This document shows positions 8,750-19,136 of a stretch of DNA of 64,000 bases, one piece after another. Made by a program: the position numbers and the translations under genes. Under the pieces are notes generated by a model. It ran no database searches. It had not been told where the DNA came from and saw only the letters and a list, made by a program, of their open reading frames with translations. Source of the stretch: Mesorhizobium plurifarium (lineage in GTDB: Bacteria; Pseudomonadota; Alphaproteobacteria; Rhizobiales; Rhizobiaceae); contig CCNB01000012.1 in NCBI GenBank assembly GCA_000824785.1, forward strand, positions 674,206-738,205. The letters are read 5' to 3'. How positions within the stretch are numbered: position 1 is the first letter of the stretch; every line of letters starts with the position of its first letter.

Positions 8750-9307
8750 GTGTCTGGTTTCGCGTCGCTTCGCCTGGCCTTCAGCGCGGCCATTCTCGGT
8801 GCCCTGCTTTGCGCGCCGCAGGCTTTGGCGCAAAGCGCGGCGGCACCCGCCCAAACCATAACGCTCGGGCCGAGCGGCCTGCCGCTGCCGCGCTTCGTCA
8901 GCCTGAAGCCGGCCCGCGTCAATTCGCGCGTCGGGCCCGGCGCCAATTATTCCGTCAACTGGATGTATCTGAAGGCCGGCCTGCCGATGGAAGTCATCCA
9001 GGAATTCGACACCTGGCGCCGCGTGCGCGATGCCGACGGATCGGAGGGCTGGATCAATCAGTCGCTGCTCTCAGGCCGCCGCACCGCGATCGTCGCGCCC
9101 TGGCAGCGCGGCAAGGGCGGGCGAATCAACCTGCTCGACGAACCCGACAAGGATGCCGGTGTCGTCGCCATCATCGAGCCGGGCGTGATCGGCTCGATCA
9201 AGAAATGCGACGGCCAATGGTGCGAAATGACCTTCGACGGCCATACCGGCTGGATGGCGCAATCGCAGGTGTGGGGCGCCTATCCCGGCGAGAAGGTCAA
9301 GAACTGA
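8750..9307 (+). CDS. Secreted SH3-domain protein
   Basis: The GTG at 8750 follows a GGAAC ribosome binding site and starts a 185-residue protein with a clear Sec signal peptide (hydrophobic LAFSAAILGALLCA, likely cleavage after ALA-Q near residue 28). The mature part holds two bacterial SH3-like repeats: VNSRVGPGANYSVNWMYLKAGLPMEV with WRRVRDADGSEGWI, and INLLDEPDKDAGVVAIIEPGVIG with WCEMTFDGHTGWM. Such proteins bind peptidoglycan or cell-envelope peptides in the periplasm; the exact role is unknown. The reading frame is open further upstream, but that part has no signal-peptide logic. The 3' end overlaps the convergent DUF4260 gene by 11 bp. Confidence 0.82.
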   Translation: MSGFASLRLAFSAAILGALLCAPQALAQSAAAPAQTITLGPSGLPLPRFVSLKPARVNSRVGPGANYSVNWMYLKAGLPMEVIQEFDTWRRVRDADGSEGWINQSLLSGRRTAIVAPWQRGKGGRINLLDEPDKDAGVVAIIEPGVIGSIKKCDGQWCEMTFDGHTGWMAQSQVWGAYPGEKVKN

Positions 9308-9689
9308 GTTCGCTGGCCTTGCTGTTACGGTCGCGGCCGATGCGGCCGAGATGCGTATCCTGAAAACCGGTGGGCAGCTTGAGGCCGTAGCCGAGGGCAC
9401 GGTCGATGGCGATGTGCGCGATCCAGATCAGCGCTACGGCGGTCGTGACCCGGCCGGAGAGCAACGCGCCCGCAAGCAGGAGGACGAGCGGAGCAATCAG
9501 GATATGCAAGGCGTTGTAGGTAGCGGCGCCGAAGCGTGGCCCGGCGAGGTAGCCCAGCATCGACAGGTCCGGCGCAAGGATGAGCAGCGCAAACAGCCAC
9601 CAGGAAAAGCCGGATATTGCGTAGCAAACGATTGCCAACGCGGCGACGGTGACCCATTCAAACCGGACAATCAGGTCGACCGGGCGCAT
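9297..9689 (-). CDS. DUF4260 small membrane protein
   Basis: A 130-residue inner-membrane protein with about four hydrophobic segments (VTVAALAIVCYAIS, WWLFALLILAPDLSMLGYLAG, LHILIAPLVLLLAGALL, VTTAVALIWIAHIAIDRALGYGL). The PDLSMLGYL and HIAIDRALGYGLK segments fit the DUF4260 family, whose function is not known. It lies 10 bp downstream of irr on the same strand, so it may be read through from the irr promoter. Its end overlaps the convergent SH3 gene. Confidence 0.8.
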   Translation of the reverse strand: MRPVDLIVRFEWVTVAALAIVCYAISGFSWWLFALLILAPDLSMLGYLAGPRFGAATYNALHILIAPLVLLLAGALLSGRVTTAVALIWIAHIAIDRALGYGLKLPTGFQDTHLGRIGRDRNSKASELSS

Positions 9690-9699
9690 GGAAGACGGA

Positions 9700-10131
9700 T
9701 CAATCGCAGCGTTTGGGACGCAGTCTAACCACGATGTCGACGTTGGCGATCTCCATGCCCTCCGGCGGCGCCGGCAGGTTGGAGACGGTTACCGGTCCGC
9801 TTTCGATATCGAAAATGCGGTTCTCGCCTTCGATGTAGAAGTGGTGGTGATCGGACGTGTTGGTATCGAAATAGGTTTTCGACCCCTCGACCGCCAGGAT
9901 GCGCAGCAGGCCGGCCTGGGTGAACTGGTGAAGCGCGTTGTAGACCGTCGCCAGCGAGACCGGCACGCCGGCGGCGATCGCCTCCTCGTGCAGCTCCTCG
10001 GCCGAAAGGTGGCGGTCGCCTTTGGCGAAAAGCAGATCGGCCAGCGCAATGCGCTGACGCGTCGGCCTCAGGCCGGCTTCGCGAACCCGCTTGTCCACAG
10101 CGACATTTTCCTTCCGGTAGCCCGAATCCAT
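9700..10131 (-). CDS. irr: Iron response regulator Irr (Fur family)
   Basis: Irr is the rhizobial Fur-family regulator that accumulates under low iron and heme and binds iron control elements to control iron, heme and storage genes. The start at 10131 gives 143 residues: the winged helix (LRPTRQRIALADLLF, SLATVYNALHQFTQAGLL) and the dimerisation region with the triple histidine SDHHHFYIEG near residue 98. The frame is open to 10275, but a promoter at 10219-10247 lies inside that extension, so the longer start is unlikely. Orientation next to fabA-fabB is a familiar rhizobial arrangement. A matching operator lies at 46.08 kb. Confidence 0.9.
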   Translation of the reverse strand: MDSGYRKENVAVDKRVREAGLRPTRQRIALADLLFAKGDRHLSAEELHEEAIAAGVPVSLATVYNALHQFTQAGLLRILAVEGSKTYFDTNTSDHHHFYIEGENRIFDIESGPVTVSNLPAPPEGMEIANVDIVVRLRPKRCD

Positions 10132-10218
10132 CTCTTCGCTTCGAAGCTTGTTGCCCAGCCCATCAACAGGTCCAGAGTGGCAAAAAGACGTCAAATGCCA
10201 AAACCGGACATCAATCGA

Positions 10219-10247
10219 CATATATTCTGTAGTCCGAATGCGATCAA
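10219..10247 (-). promoter_or_regulatory. Sigma-70 type promoter for irr
   Basis: On the minus strand TTGATC (10247-10242) and TATATG (10224-10219) are separated by exactly 17 nt, a good housekeeping promoter. Transcription would begin near 10212 and leave an approximately 80-nt leader before the irr ATG at 10131. The position rules out the longer irr starts. Confidence 0.6.
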
Positions 10248-10378
10248 TAGCGCGCATTGACCCGGGCAGGCGCACGGGTTAAGCGCAAACGCCGGTTTCC
10301 GGCCGCAAACAGAGTGTGTTAGGAAACCAACGACAAGGGCGCGCTGCCGCCCGCGAAGATCACGGGGACGGAAATTTG

Positions 10379-10894
10379 ATGGCGGATCAAAAGTCCAGCT
10401 ACGATTACGAGGAACTGCTCGCCTGCGCCCGCGGCGACCTGTTCGGGCCAGGCAATGCCCAGTTGCCCTACCCGCCGATGCTGATGTTCGACCGCATCAC
10501 CGAGATCAGCGAGACCGGCGGCGCTTTCGACAAGGGCTTCATTCGCGCCGAATTCGACATCAAGCCGGATCTGTGGTTCTTCGCCTGCCACTTCATCGGC
10601 AATCCGATCATGCCCGGCTGCCTCGGCCTCGACGCCATGTGGCAGTTGACCGGTTTCTATCTCGGCTGGCTGGGCGAACCCGGCAAGGGCATGGCGCTTT
10701 CAACCGGCGAGGTGAAGTTCAAGGGCATGGTGACGCCGTCGGTGAAGAAGGTCGAATACGGCGTCGACTTCAAGCGTGTGATGCGGGGCCGGCTGGTGCT
10801 CGGCATCGCCGATGGCTGGCTCAAGGCGGATGGCGAACCCATATACGCGGCTACGGATCTGAAGGTCGGTCTTTCCAAGCAGTCGGCCGCCTGA
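10379..10894 (+). CDS. fabA: 3-hydroxydecanoyl-ACP dehydratase/isomerase FabA
   Basis: FabA dehydrates 3-hydroxydecanoyl-ACP and isomerises the trans-2 to the cis-3 product, the branch point to unsaturated fatty acids. The protein has 171 residues from the ATG at 10379 (MADQKSSYDYEELL). The hot-dog fold active site is visible as WFFACHFIGNPIMPGCLGLDAMWQ: the catalytic His and the later Asp are both present, spaced as in the E. coli enzyme. fabB and fabI follow on the same strand, and irr is divergent. Confidence 0.97.
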   Translation: MADQKSSYDYEELLACARGDLFGPGNAQLPYPPMLMFDRITEISETGGAFDKGFIRAEFDIKPDLWFFACHFIGNPIMPGCLGLDAMWQLTGFYLGWLGEPGKGMALSTGEVKFKGMVTPSVKKVEYGVDFKRVMRGRLVLGIADGWLKADGEPIYAATDLKVGLSKQSAA

Positions 10895-11010
10895 CCGTTT
10901 TTCGCCACGGCGTCCGCGTAGCCGATGGACGCCACGTCAGTTTATTTGCGTATGATCACAAGCGAAAACCGGCTAGGTTTTTCGCCTGAATACGCCGGAA
11001 GGAGTTGCGA

Positions 11011-12231
11011 ATGAGACGGGTCGTAGTGACAGGGCTCGGCATTGTGTCGTCGATCGGCAACAATGCCAACGAGGTGCAGAGCTCGCTTTACGATGCCAAA
11101 TCCGGCATCAGCTTTTCCAATTCCTTCGCCGAACACGGCTTCCGCTGCCAGGTCTGGGGCGCGCCGACGCTCGATCCCACCCCGATGATCGACCGCCGCG
11201 CCATGCGTTTCCTGAGCCAGGGCGCGGCCTGGAACCACGTCGCCATGGACCAGGCGATCGCCGATGCCGGGCTCGGTGAAAGCGACATCACCAATGACCG
11301 GACCGGCATCGTGATGGGCTCCGGCGGTCCTTCGACCCGGACCATCGTCGAAGCCGCCGAAACCACGATCAAGAACAACAGCCCGAAGCGCATCGGCCCG
11401 TTCGCCGTGCCGAAGGCCATGTCGTCGACCGCGTCGGCCACCCTGGCGACGTGGTTCAAGATCCACGGCGTCAACTATTCGATCTCGTCGGCCTGCTCGA
11501 CCTCGGCGCATTGCATAGGCAATGCCTATGAGCTCATCCAATGGGGCAAGCAGGACGTGATGTTCGCCGGCGGCCACGAGGACCTCGACTGGACCATGTC
11601 GGACCTGTTCGACGCCATGGGCGCCATGTCGTCGAAGTTCAACGACAAGGCGTCGACCGCTTCGCGCGCCTACGACGTCAACCGCGACGGGTTCGTCATC
11701 GCCGGCGGCGCCGGCGTGCTGGTGCTGGAGGAACTGGAGCACGCCAAGGCGCGAGGCGCCAAGATCTATGCCGAGATCGTCGGCTATGGCGCGACATCCG
11801 ACGGCTACGACATGGTCGCGCCTTCGGGCGAAGGCGCTATGCGCTGCATGCGGCAGGCACTCTCCACGGTGTCATCGCCGGTCGACTACATCAACACCCA
11901 CGGCACCTCGACGCCGGTCGGCGATTCCAAGGAAATGGGCGCCATTCGCGAGGTGTTCGGCGACAAGATGCCTTACATCACCTCGACCAAGTCGCTCACC
12001 GGCCATTCACTGGGAGCGGCCGGCGTGCAGGAATCGATCTACTCGATCCTGATGATGCAGGGCGGCTTCATCGGCGAGAGCGCCCATATCGAGGAGCTCG
12101 ATCCGGAATTCGAAGGCATGCCGATCGTGCGCAAGCGTATCGACAACGCCAGGATCGACACCGTCCTGTCCAACTCCTTCGGTTTTGGTGGCACCAACGC
12201 AACGCTGATTTTCCAGCGCTATTCCGCATAG
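11011..12231 (+). CDS. fabB: Beta-ketoacyl-ACP synthase I FabB
   Basis: FabB is the condensing enzyme required to elongate the cis-unsaturated intermediate made by FabA. The ATG at 11011 follows an AAGGAG ribosome binding site, giving 406 residues. The Cys-His-His triad is visible: Cys in SISSACSTSAHCIGNAYE near residue 163, His in INTHGTSTPVGD near 298, and His in SLTGHSLGAAGVQE near 333. The C-terminal GFGGTNATLIFQ is the family glycine-rich loop. It sits 116 nt after fabA, and fabI begins 29 nt after its stop. Confidence 0.97.
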   Translation: MRRVVVTGLGIVSSIGNNANEVQSSLYDAKSGISFSNSFAEHGFRCQVWGAPTLDPTPMIDRRAMRFLSQGAAWNHVAMDQAIADAGLGESDITNDRTGIVMGSGGPSTRTIVEAAETTIKNNSPKRIGPFAVPKAMSSTASATLATWFKIHGVNYSISSACSTSAHCIGNAYELIQWGKQDVMFAGGHEDLDWTMSDLFDAMGAMSSKFNDKASTASRAYDVNRDGFVIAGGAGVLVLEELEHAKARGAKIYAEIVGYGATSDGYDMVAPSGEGAMRCMRQALSTVSSPVDYINTHGTSTPVGDSKEMGAIREVFGDKMPYITSTKSLTGHSLGAAGVQESIYSILMMQGGFIGESAHIEELDPEFEGMPIVRKRIDNARIDTVLSNSFGFGGTNATLIFQRYSA

Positions 12232-12260
12232 AGCCGGCGTTTTTATAAGGATTGCCTTTT

Positions 12261-13064
12261 ATGGACGGGTTGATGAAGGGCAAGCGCGGGCTTGTCATGG
12301 GTGTCGCCAACGACCATTCGATTGCGTGGGGCATCGCCAAGAAGCTGTCGGAACATGGGGCGGAGCTCGCCTTCACCTACCAGGGCGACGCCTTCGGGCG
12401 GCGGGTCAAGCCGCTGGCCGAGAAGGTGGGAGCCTCGCTGATCGTGCCTTGCGACGTCGAGGACAGCGCCTCGGTCACCGCGACCTTCGAGACCCTCGGC
12501 AAGGCCTGGGGCGGGCTGGATTTCGTGGTCCACGCCATCGGCTTTTCCGACAAGAACGAACTGAAGGGCCTCTACGCCGACACCAGCCGCGACAATTTCG
12601 TGCGCACCATGGTGATCTCCTGCTACTCCTTCACCGAGATCGCCCGCAACGCCGCCAAGCTGATGGGCAATGGCGGCTCGATGATCACGCTCACCTATGC
12701 CGGCTCGGTCAGGGTGATGCCGAACTACAACGTCATGGGCGTCGCCAAGGCCGGGCTGGAGGCCAGCGTGCGCTACCTCGCCAACGACTACGGCCCGCGC
12801 GGCATCAGGGTGAACGGCATCTCGGCCGGGCCGGTGCGGACGCTGGCCGGCTCCGGCGTGTCCGATGCCCGCCACATGTTCTCCTACCAGCAACGCAATT
12901 CGCCTTTGCGCCGCACCGTAACCATCGACGAAGTCGGCGGCTCGGCGCTCTACCTGCTCTCCGACCTTTCGTCGGGCGTCACCGGCGAAATCCATTATGT
13001 GGATTCCGGCTATCACATCGTTTCGATGCCGGCACTGGAGGAATTGAAGCAGACCGACGGCTAG
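12261..13064 (+). CDS. fabI: Enoyl-ACP reductase FabI
   Basis: FabI is an NADH-dependent short-chain dehydrogenase that completes each elongation round. The ATG at 12261 gives 267 residues. The dinucleotide-binding segment VMGVANDHSIAWGIAKKL is at the N-terminus, DVEDSASV and HAIGFSDKNELKG follow, and the catalytic pair is YNVMGVAK (Tyr-x6-Lys) near residues 155-163. Triclosan-type inhibitors bind this class of enzyme. FabA, FabB and FabI together make this a self-contained unsaturated fatty acid operon. Confidence 0.96.
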   Translation: MDGLMKGKRGLVMGVANDHSIAWGIAKKLSEHGAELAFTYQGDAFGRRVKPLAEKVGASLIVPCDVEDSASVTATFETLGKAWGGLDFVVHAIGFSDKNELKGLYADTSRDNFVRTMVISCYSFTEIARNAAKLMGNGGSMITLTYAGSVRVMPNYNVMGVAKAGLEASVRYLANDYGPRGIRVNGISAGPVRTLAGSGVSDARHMFSYQQRNSPLRRTVTIDEVGGSALYLLSDLSSGVTGEIHYVDSGYHIVSMPALEELKQTDG

Positions 13065-13160
13065 CGCATTTTCACCGTTTCATGGAAACGGCTAACGCGC
13101 TATCTTTTTGTTTTACGCAATTCCGGGCGGAAAACCGCTCACACTTTTCCTAGAATTGCT
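13062..13160 (+). terminator. Composite palindromic element acting as fab operon terminator
   Basis: The fabI stop codon is the first part of a nested hairpin: TAGCGC (13062-13067) pairs with GCGCTA (13097-13102), enclosing CCGTTTC (13075-13081) with GAAACGG (13085-13091), followed by TCTTTTTGTTTT. A second palindrome with AATTCC ends follows at 13117-13160 and belongs to the same family as the copies at 14837-14936 and 20268-20312. The first half has all features of an intrinsic terminator, although the whole may be a dispersed repeat. Confidence 0.65.
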
Positions 13161-13275
13161 CCGGCGCGAATAGTTTGCGGCCGCGATAGTAGCGTTCCAG
13201 TAAAATTGCATTCATCGGCGGAAACTCATTTTAAGGAGATGTCCGCTATAAGGGCCCCTAATCTAGGGACCGTGC

Positions 13276-14829
13276 ATGCCTGCAGTCAGCAATCCCAAAC
13301 GGACTCCGCTGTTCCGGCTGATCACCATCGCCAGCTCGGGCATGGGCAGTTTCATCCTTGGACTATGGGGGCTGCGGTTCGGCTTCGGCGACGGCATGGC
13401 CGGCATACCAGCCGAAACGATGGCCGACGTCATCGCCGCGCTCTGCGCTCTAGCCGCCGGCGGAGCCGCGCTGTCGTTCTTCGCGGGCGTCGATGAATCG
13501 GTGGCCTATGTCTTCAAGGAAACCCATTTCGACAAGCTGACCGGCCTGCTGGCGCGTCAGGCGATGGTCGGCAAGATAGCCGAGGCCGCCTCCGGGACGA
13601 TCCGAACCGGCGAGCCGATGTTCCTGATCGACATCGATATCGACCGCTTCAAGCAGATCAACGACGCCATCGGCTACAGCCAGGGCGACGAACTGATCCG
13701 CGCCTTCACCAGCAGGCTGAAGGAGGTTATGCCGAAGAACGCGGTGATCGGGCGCATCGGCGCCGGCGAATTCGGCGTGCTGCTGCCGGACCGCGACATC
13801 AGGGGTTCGATCGAACGGCTCATCGAGAAGCTCATCAACGAGATGATGGAGCCCTATCAGCTGCAGAGCCATCTGCAGTCGGTCAGCCTGTCGGTCGGCA
13901 TCGTGGCGATGCCGAAGGACGGCGTCGACCCGGTCCTGATCCTGCGCCGCTCGAACCTTGCGCTGCAGAACGCGCGCGCCAGCGGCATCGGCAACTGGTC
14001 CGTCTTCCACGCCGATATGGGCCGCGTGGCGGATTATCGGCAGTGGATCGAGTCGGAACTGAAGACCGCCTTCGACCGCGGCGACTTCAGCCTTCACTAC
14101 CAGCCGCAGCTCAACCTGCCGAGCGGCCGCGTCGTCGGCTATGAGGCGCTGATCCGCTGGAAGCATCCGGAGCGCGGCATGATCCCGCCGATGGAGTTCA
14201 TTCCGATCGCCGAGGAAACCGGCATGATCAACCCGATCGGCGAGTGGGTGCTGCGCAAGGCCTGCAGCGACGCCCGGTACCTGCCGCAGGACTGTTTCGT
14301 CGCCGTCAACATCTCGCCTGTCCAGTTCATGACCAGGGATTTCGTCGGCATCGTGCGGGACGTGATGGAATCGACCGGCATCAAGCCGTCGCGGCTGGAG
14401 CTCGAGGTCACCGAGACGGCGATGATGCAGGATCGCGACCGCGCCGCGGCGATCCTGGAGCAGCTTGCCGAGATGGGAATCTCGGTGGCCGTCGACGATT
14501 TCGGCACCGGCTATTCCAATTTGAGCTACCTGATCGACTTCTCCTTCGGCAAGCTGAAAATCGACCGTTCCTTCGTCAGCCGCATCGACACCGACTCCAG
14601 CTCCGGCGCGATCGTTTCGACCATTGTCGGCCTGTCGCGTGCGCTGGGCGTCGGTATCATCGCCGAGGGCGTGGAGACCGAGAACCAGGCCACGCTGCTT
14701 CGGGCCGCCGGCTGCGAGGTTGTGCAGGGCTATCTGTTCGGTCGGCCGGCGCCGCTCAAGGTCGAGCTCGGCGAAGCCCGGCCCGCCTTCGGCACGCATG
14801 AGCCCGCCCGCATCGTCAGCGTGCAGTAA
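13276..14829 (+). CDS. Membrane-bound GGDEF-EAL protein, probably a c-di-GMP phosphodiesterase
   Basis: A 517-residue protein with two predicted membrane helices (about residues 13-36 and 48-72), a GGDEF domain (about 83-245) and an EAL domain (about 255-505). The diguanylate cyclase motif is degenerate: GAGEF at 162-166 replaces GGDEF, so the metal-binding acid is lost and synthesis is unlikely. The EAL domain keeps YEALIRW at 289-295, VNISPVQF, LELEVTET, DDFGTGYSNL, KLKIDRSF and AEGVET, as an active phosphodiesterase should. It probably degrades c-di-GMP, with the GGDEF domain as a GTP sensor. It stands alone, flanked by palindromic repeats on both sides. Confidence 0.88.
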   Translation: MPAVSNPKRTPLFRLITIASSGMGSFILGLWGLRFGFGDGMAGIPAETMADVIAALCALAAGGAALSFFAGVDESVAYVFKETHFDKLTGLLARQAMVGKIAEAASGTIRTGEPMFLIDIDIDRFKQINDAIGYSQGDELIRAFTSRLKEVMPKNAVIGRIGAGEFGVLLPDRDIRGSIERLIEKLINEMMEPYQLQSHLQSVSLSVGIVAMPKDGVDPVLILRRSNLALQNARASGIGNWSVFHADMGRVADYRQWIESELKTAFDRGDFSLHYQPQLNLPSGRVVGYEALIRWKHPERGMIPPMEFIPIAEETGMINPIGEWVLRKACSDARYLPQDCFVAVNISPVQFMTRDFVGIVRDVMESTGIKPSRLELEVTETAMMQDRDRAAAILEQLAEMGISVAVDDFGTGYSNLSYLIDFSFGKLKIDRSFVSRIDTDSSSGAIVSTIVGLSRALGVGIIAEGVETENQATLLRAAGCEVVQGYLFGRPAPLKVELGEARPAFGTHEPARIVSVQ

Positions 14830-14836
14830 GCGCCTC

Positions 14837-14936
14837 GCTTTTTCCGGACGGAAAACCGCTTCACACTTTTCCTGGAATTGCTTGTTCCTGGCGCAATTCC
14901 GGACGGAAAACCGCTCACACTTTTCCTGGAATTGCT
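14837..14936. repeat. Two tandem copies of the AATTCC palindromic repeat
   Basis: Two nearly identical units of about 45 bp (14837-14882 and 14893-14936) share the core TTCCGGACGGAAAACCGCT, then CACACTTTTCCTGGAATTGCTT. They fill the gap between the EAL gene and the stop of rsmC. Each can fold into a hairpin through its AATTCC ends and the inner CGG/CCG arms. A third copy is at 13117-13160 and an inverted one at 20268-20312. Confidence 0.8.
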
Positions 14937-15944
14937 TTAGCGGCGCGCCGAAAACACCTTGAACATGCCGTCGCGGGCAATCTCGGCATGGCTGGAAAAG
15001 GCCGCCGAGAGCACCTGCTCGTAAGGAAGCTGGCGGTTGGCGACCATGAACAGGCGGCCGCCCGGTTTCAGCGCTTTCGACGCCGCGCGGATCATGCCCG
15101 CGCCGATTCCGGGTTCGGCGGCGCGGCCGCTGTGAAAAGGCGGATTCATGACGATCGCGTCGTAACGCCGTTCGACCGCCTCGGCGAGCAGATCGGTCCA
15201 GAAGAAGCGTGGCTCGATGGCGCCATGGACGTTGACCCTGGCTGCTTCCAAGGCTTCGAAATCCGCTTCGTAGAGGTCGAGCGCGGTGAGGCTTTGCGAA
15301 CGCTGCAGGACTTCGGCCGCCAGATAACCCCAGCCGGCGCAGAAATCAGCGACATTGCCTTTGAGATCGTCAGGCAGGCTCGCGGCCAGCAGTTTCGAAC
15401 CGGCATCGATCCGATCGAAGGAGAACATGCCAGGCTTGGTCTTGAAGCCGCCTTCGACGACAAGATCGGGGTTGCCGGCGCGCAGCGTCGCGGCCGCCTC
15501 CGTGCCGGCCCGCCGGAACCAGAAGGCCACGCCGTGATGCTTCGGCAGGTGGCCCGCGAGCGGCGCCAGCGCGTCGATCCGCTTGCGCAGGCTGTCGATG
15601 CCGTCGTCCTTGCTGCCGGCAACGACGACAGGCGCGCCCGGAGCGATGCGCTCGACCGCTTCGGCGATGCGTAACTCATTTTGCCCGCGATGCCGGCCGG
15701 CGAGCACGAGGGCGATGTCGTAGCCCTCGCCTTCCGCCCGCGGCGTGACCGCGTGGCCGGACGCCTGCAAGGCGCGAAAATGTGGCCTGAAACCCTGCAC
15801 GAGATGCAGCGCCGCCTCGAAGCCGGCAGGCAGACGGAAGCCGGGCTCGGCGCCGAGGAAAAGAACGCGGGCACCCTTCCCGGGCAGCGGCAGCGCCTCG
15901 GCCTCGAACGGGTAGAACAGCGTCTTCAGCGGCTCCGCGGCCAT
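14937..15944 (-). CDS. rsmC: RsmC-like class I SAM methyltransferase
   Basis: A 335-residue protein with the two-domain layout of RsmC, which methylates G1207 of 16S rRNA at N2: a degenerate N-terminal methyltransferase half and an active C-terminal half. The C-terminal half has the SAM-binding loop VADFCAGWGYLAAEVLQ near residue 199, acidic LDLYEAD after it, and the catalytic NPPFHSG near residue 271. Its stop touches the palindromic repeat at 14893-14936. It lies downstream of pnp on the same strand but a strong terminator separates them. Confidence 0.82.
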   Translation of the reverse strand: MAAEPLKTLFYPFEAEALPLPGKGARVLFLGAEPGFRLPAGFEAALHLVQGFRPHFRALQASGHAVTPRAEGEGYDIALVLAGRHRGQNELRIAEAVERIAPGAPVVVAGSKDDGIDSLRKRIDALAPLAGHLPKHHGVAFWFRRAGTEAAATLRAGNPDLVVEGGFKTKPGMFSFDRIDAGSKLLAASLPDDLKGNVADFCAGWGYLAAEVLQRSQSLTALDLYEADFEALEAARVNVHGAIEPRFFWTDLLAEAVERRYDAIVMNPPFHSGRAAEPGIGAGMIRAASKALKPGGRLFMVANRQLPYEQVLSAAFSSHAEIARDGMFKVFSARR

Positions 15945-15980
15945 CCATCAGCTCCGTAGAACTCTTTGTCGTGCCCTGAA

Positions 15981-16012
15981 ACAAAACGGGCGCGACCTTG
16001 CGGCGCGCCCGT
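15981..16012 (-). terminator. Intrinsic terminator of pnp
   Basis: On the minus strand, a 9-bp perfect stem (16004-16012 with 15986-15994, ACGGGCGCG/CGCGCCCGT, 9-nt loop) is followed by TTTTGTTT. It lies just after the pnp stop and is a standard Rho-independent terminator. Confidence 0.85.
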
Positions 16013-16035
16013 CTCAAACTATCCAGCCAAACCGA

Positions 16036-18186
<2,151 letters not shown>

Positions 18187-18384
18187 ATCTTGTCCTTCAT
18201 ATGCGGAAAGGGCCGCGCCGTCCTAGCGGTCACGGGTTCTCCCTTTCCTGGCTTCCTTCGGGCAGCCACGGGCAAGACAACGGGATGCTCGATCAAGTCC
18301 GGCTCCCAAGCCGAGCGAGCATCCTGCAATCCTGCCCCATGACCGTCCATGGGCGGCTCCGGATAGCCCTCTGCAGTCCGGAAC

Positions 18385-18427
18385 CCGGTTGGCCAACTGG
18401 TTGGCCGGTTGGCCAACTGGTCGGCCG
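18385..18427. repeat. 20-bp tandem repeat with GTTGGCCAAC palindrome
   Basis: Two direct copies of a 20-bp unit (18385-18404 and 18405-18424) differ at a single base and are followed by a partial third (CCG). Each unit contains the perfect 10-bp palindrome GTTGGCCAAC. The pair can form alternative hairpins in the pnp leader transcript or act as paired protein binding sites. Confidence 0.8.
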
Positions 18428-18533
18428 ACCTTGCGCATGACGCCGGAAACCACTGCTTCCGGAACGCGCCATGCGCGGAGAAGAATTCCTTTTTCAGCAC
18501 CGATGCACCGGACCATCCGATGCGCCAATGCGC

Positions 18534-18565
18534 GACCGGCGGGCCCCTTCGAGAGCCCGCCGGTC
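18534..18565 (-). promoter_or_regulatory. Strong stem-loop after rpsO
   Basis: GACCGGCGGGC (18534-18544) pairs perfectly with GCCCGCCGGTC (18555-18565), an 11-bp stem with a 10-nt loop starting 6 nt after the rpsO stop on the minus strand. No T run follows, so it is more likely a 3'-end stabiliser or RNase III processing site than an intrinsic terminator. Confidence 0.65.
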
Positions 18566-18571
18566 AATTCG

Positions 18572-18841
18572 TCAGCGGCGCAGACCGAGCTTGTCGATCA
18601 GCGTCTGGTAGCGCGCGTCATCCTTGCGCTTGAGATAGTCAAGCAGGCTGCGGCGCTGGGAGACCAGAGCGAGCAGACCACGGCGGGAATGGTTATCCTT
18701 CTTGTGATCCTTGAAGTGCTCGGTCAGGTTCTTGATGCGCTCGGAAAGGATGGCAACCTGGACTTCCGGAGATCCGGTATCGCCCTTGGCGGTCGCGAAT
18801 TCAGTCATCAATTCCTTCTTGCGATCGGCAGTGATCGACAT
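18572..18841 (-). CDS. rpsO: 30S ribosomal protein S15
   Basis: S15 binds 16S rRNA helices early in assembly of the small-subunit platform. The 89-residue sequence is full length, with hallmark segments TGSPEVQVAILSERI near residue 22 and KDNHSRRGLLALVSQRRSLLDYLKRKD near 46. The reading frame is followed by pnp. Unusually, corA separates rpsO from truB, so rpsO probably has its own promoter in the 295-bp gap upstream. Confidence 0.98.
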   Translation of the reverse strand: MSITADRKKELMTEFATAKGDTGSPEVQVAILSERIKNLTEHFKDHKKDNHSRRGLLALVSQRRSLLDYLKRKDDARYQTLIDKLGLRR

Positions 18842-19021
18842 CGTGCTTTTCCTTATCTGTTGGAGGAAACGGGACGCCCACAGCCGGGATGTCGTCCAGC
18901 AAGGGCCAGTGCAAGCGACGCGTCAGGGCGCGAAGCTGCGGCGCATATAGTGCAATTCCGGGAAAAACACCAGCCCAATTGTCAAGCCGGCTTGTCGCAG
19001 GTTCTGGTTGCGAAAACCAAA

Positions 19022-19065
19022 GCATGTCTCCCGAAAGCGGGAACGGCTTCGGGGCAAAGACATGC
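19022..19065. repeat. Palindromic element with GCATGTCT/AGACATGC ends
   Basis: The ends GCATGTCT (19022-19029) and AGACATGC (19058-19065) are perfectly complementary and enclose a second arm pair CCCGAAAGC/GCTTCGGGG with one mismatch. It sits between corA and rpsO. The element at 35722-35760 has related GCATGTC ends, so both may belong to one dispersed family. Confidence 0.65.
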
Positions 19066-19136
19066 GCAAAATCAAACGCCTAAGGCGCAGGGAGCGAATC
19101 TGAAAGATCGCGGCGCGCTTTGGGAGAATTCAAAGG

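Larger units (their letters stand above)
18187..18571 (-). other. rpsO-pnp intergenic leader (385 bp)
   Basis: No gene is apparent in this stretch. From the rpsO side it contains an 11-bp perfect hairpin immediately after the rpsO stop and a 20-bp tandem repeat, both listed separately. In E. coli the equivalent region carries the RNase III site through which PNPase controls its own messenger; the length and structures here suggest a similar control leader, though that is inference. Confidence 0.5.

Noticed and set aside
10091..10099. TTGTCCACA as a DnaA box
   Set aside because: It lies inside the irr coding sequence and is a single 8-of-9 match, expected by chance.
10132..10275. Longer Irr start at 10275
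   Set aside because: A good promoter with 17-nt spacing lies inside the extension, so it would not be transcribed from that promoter.
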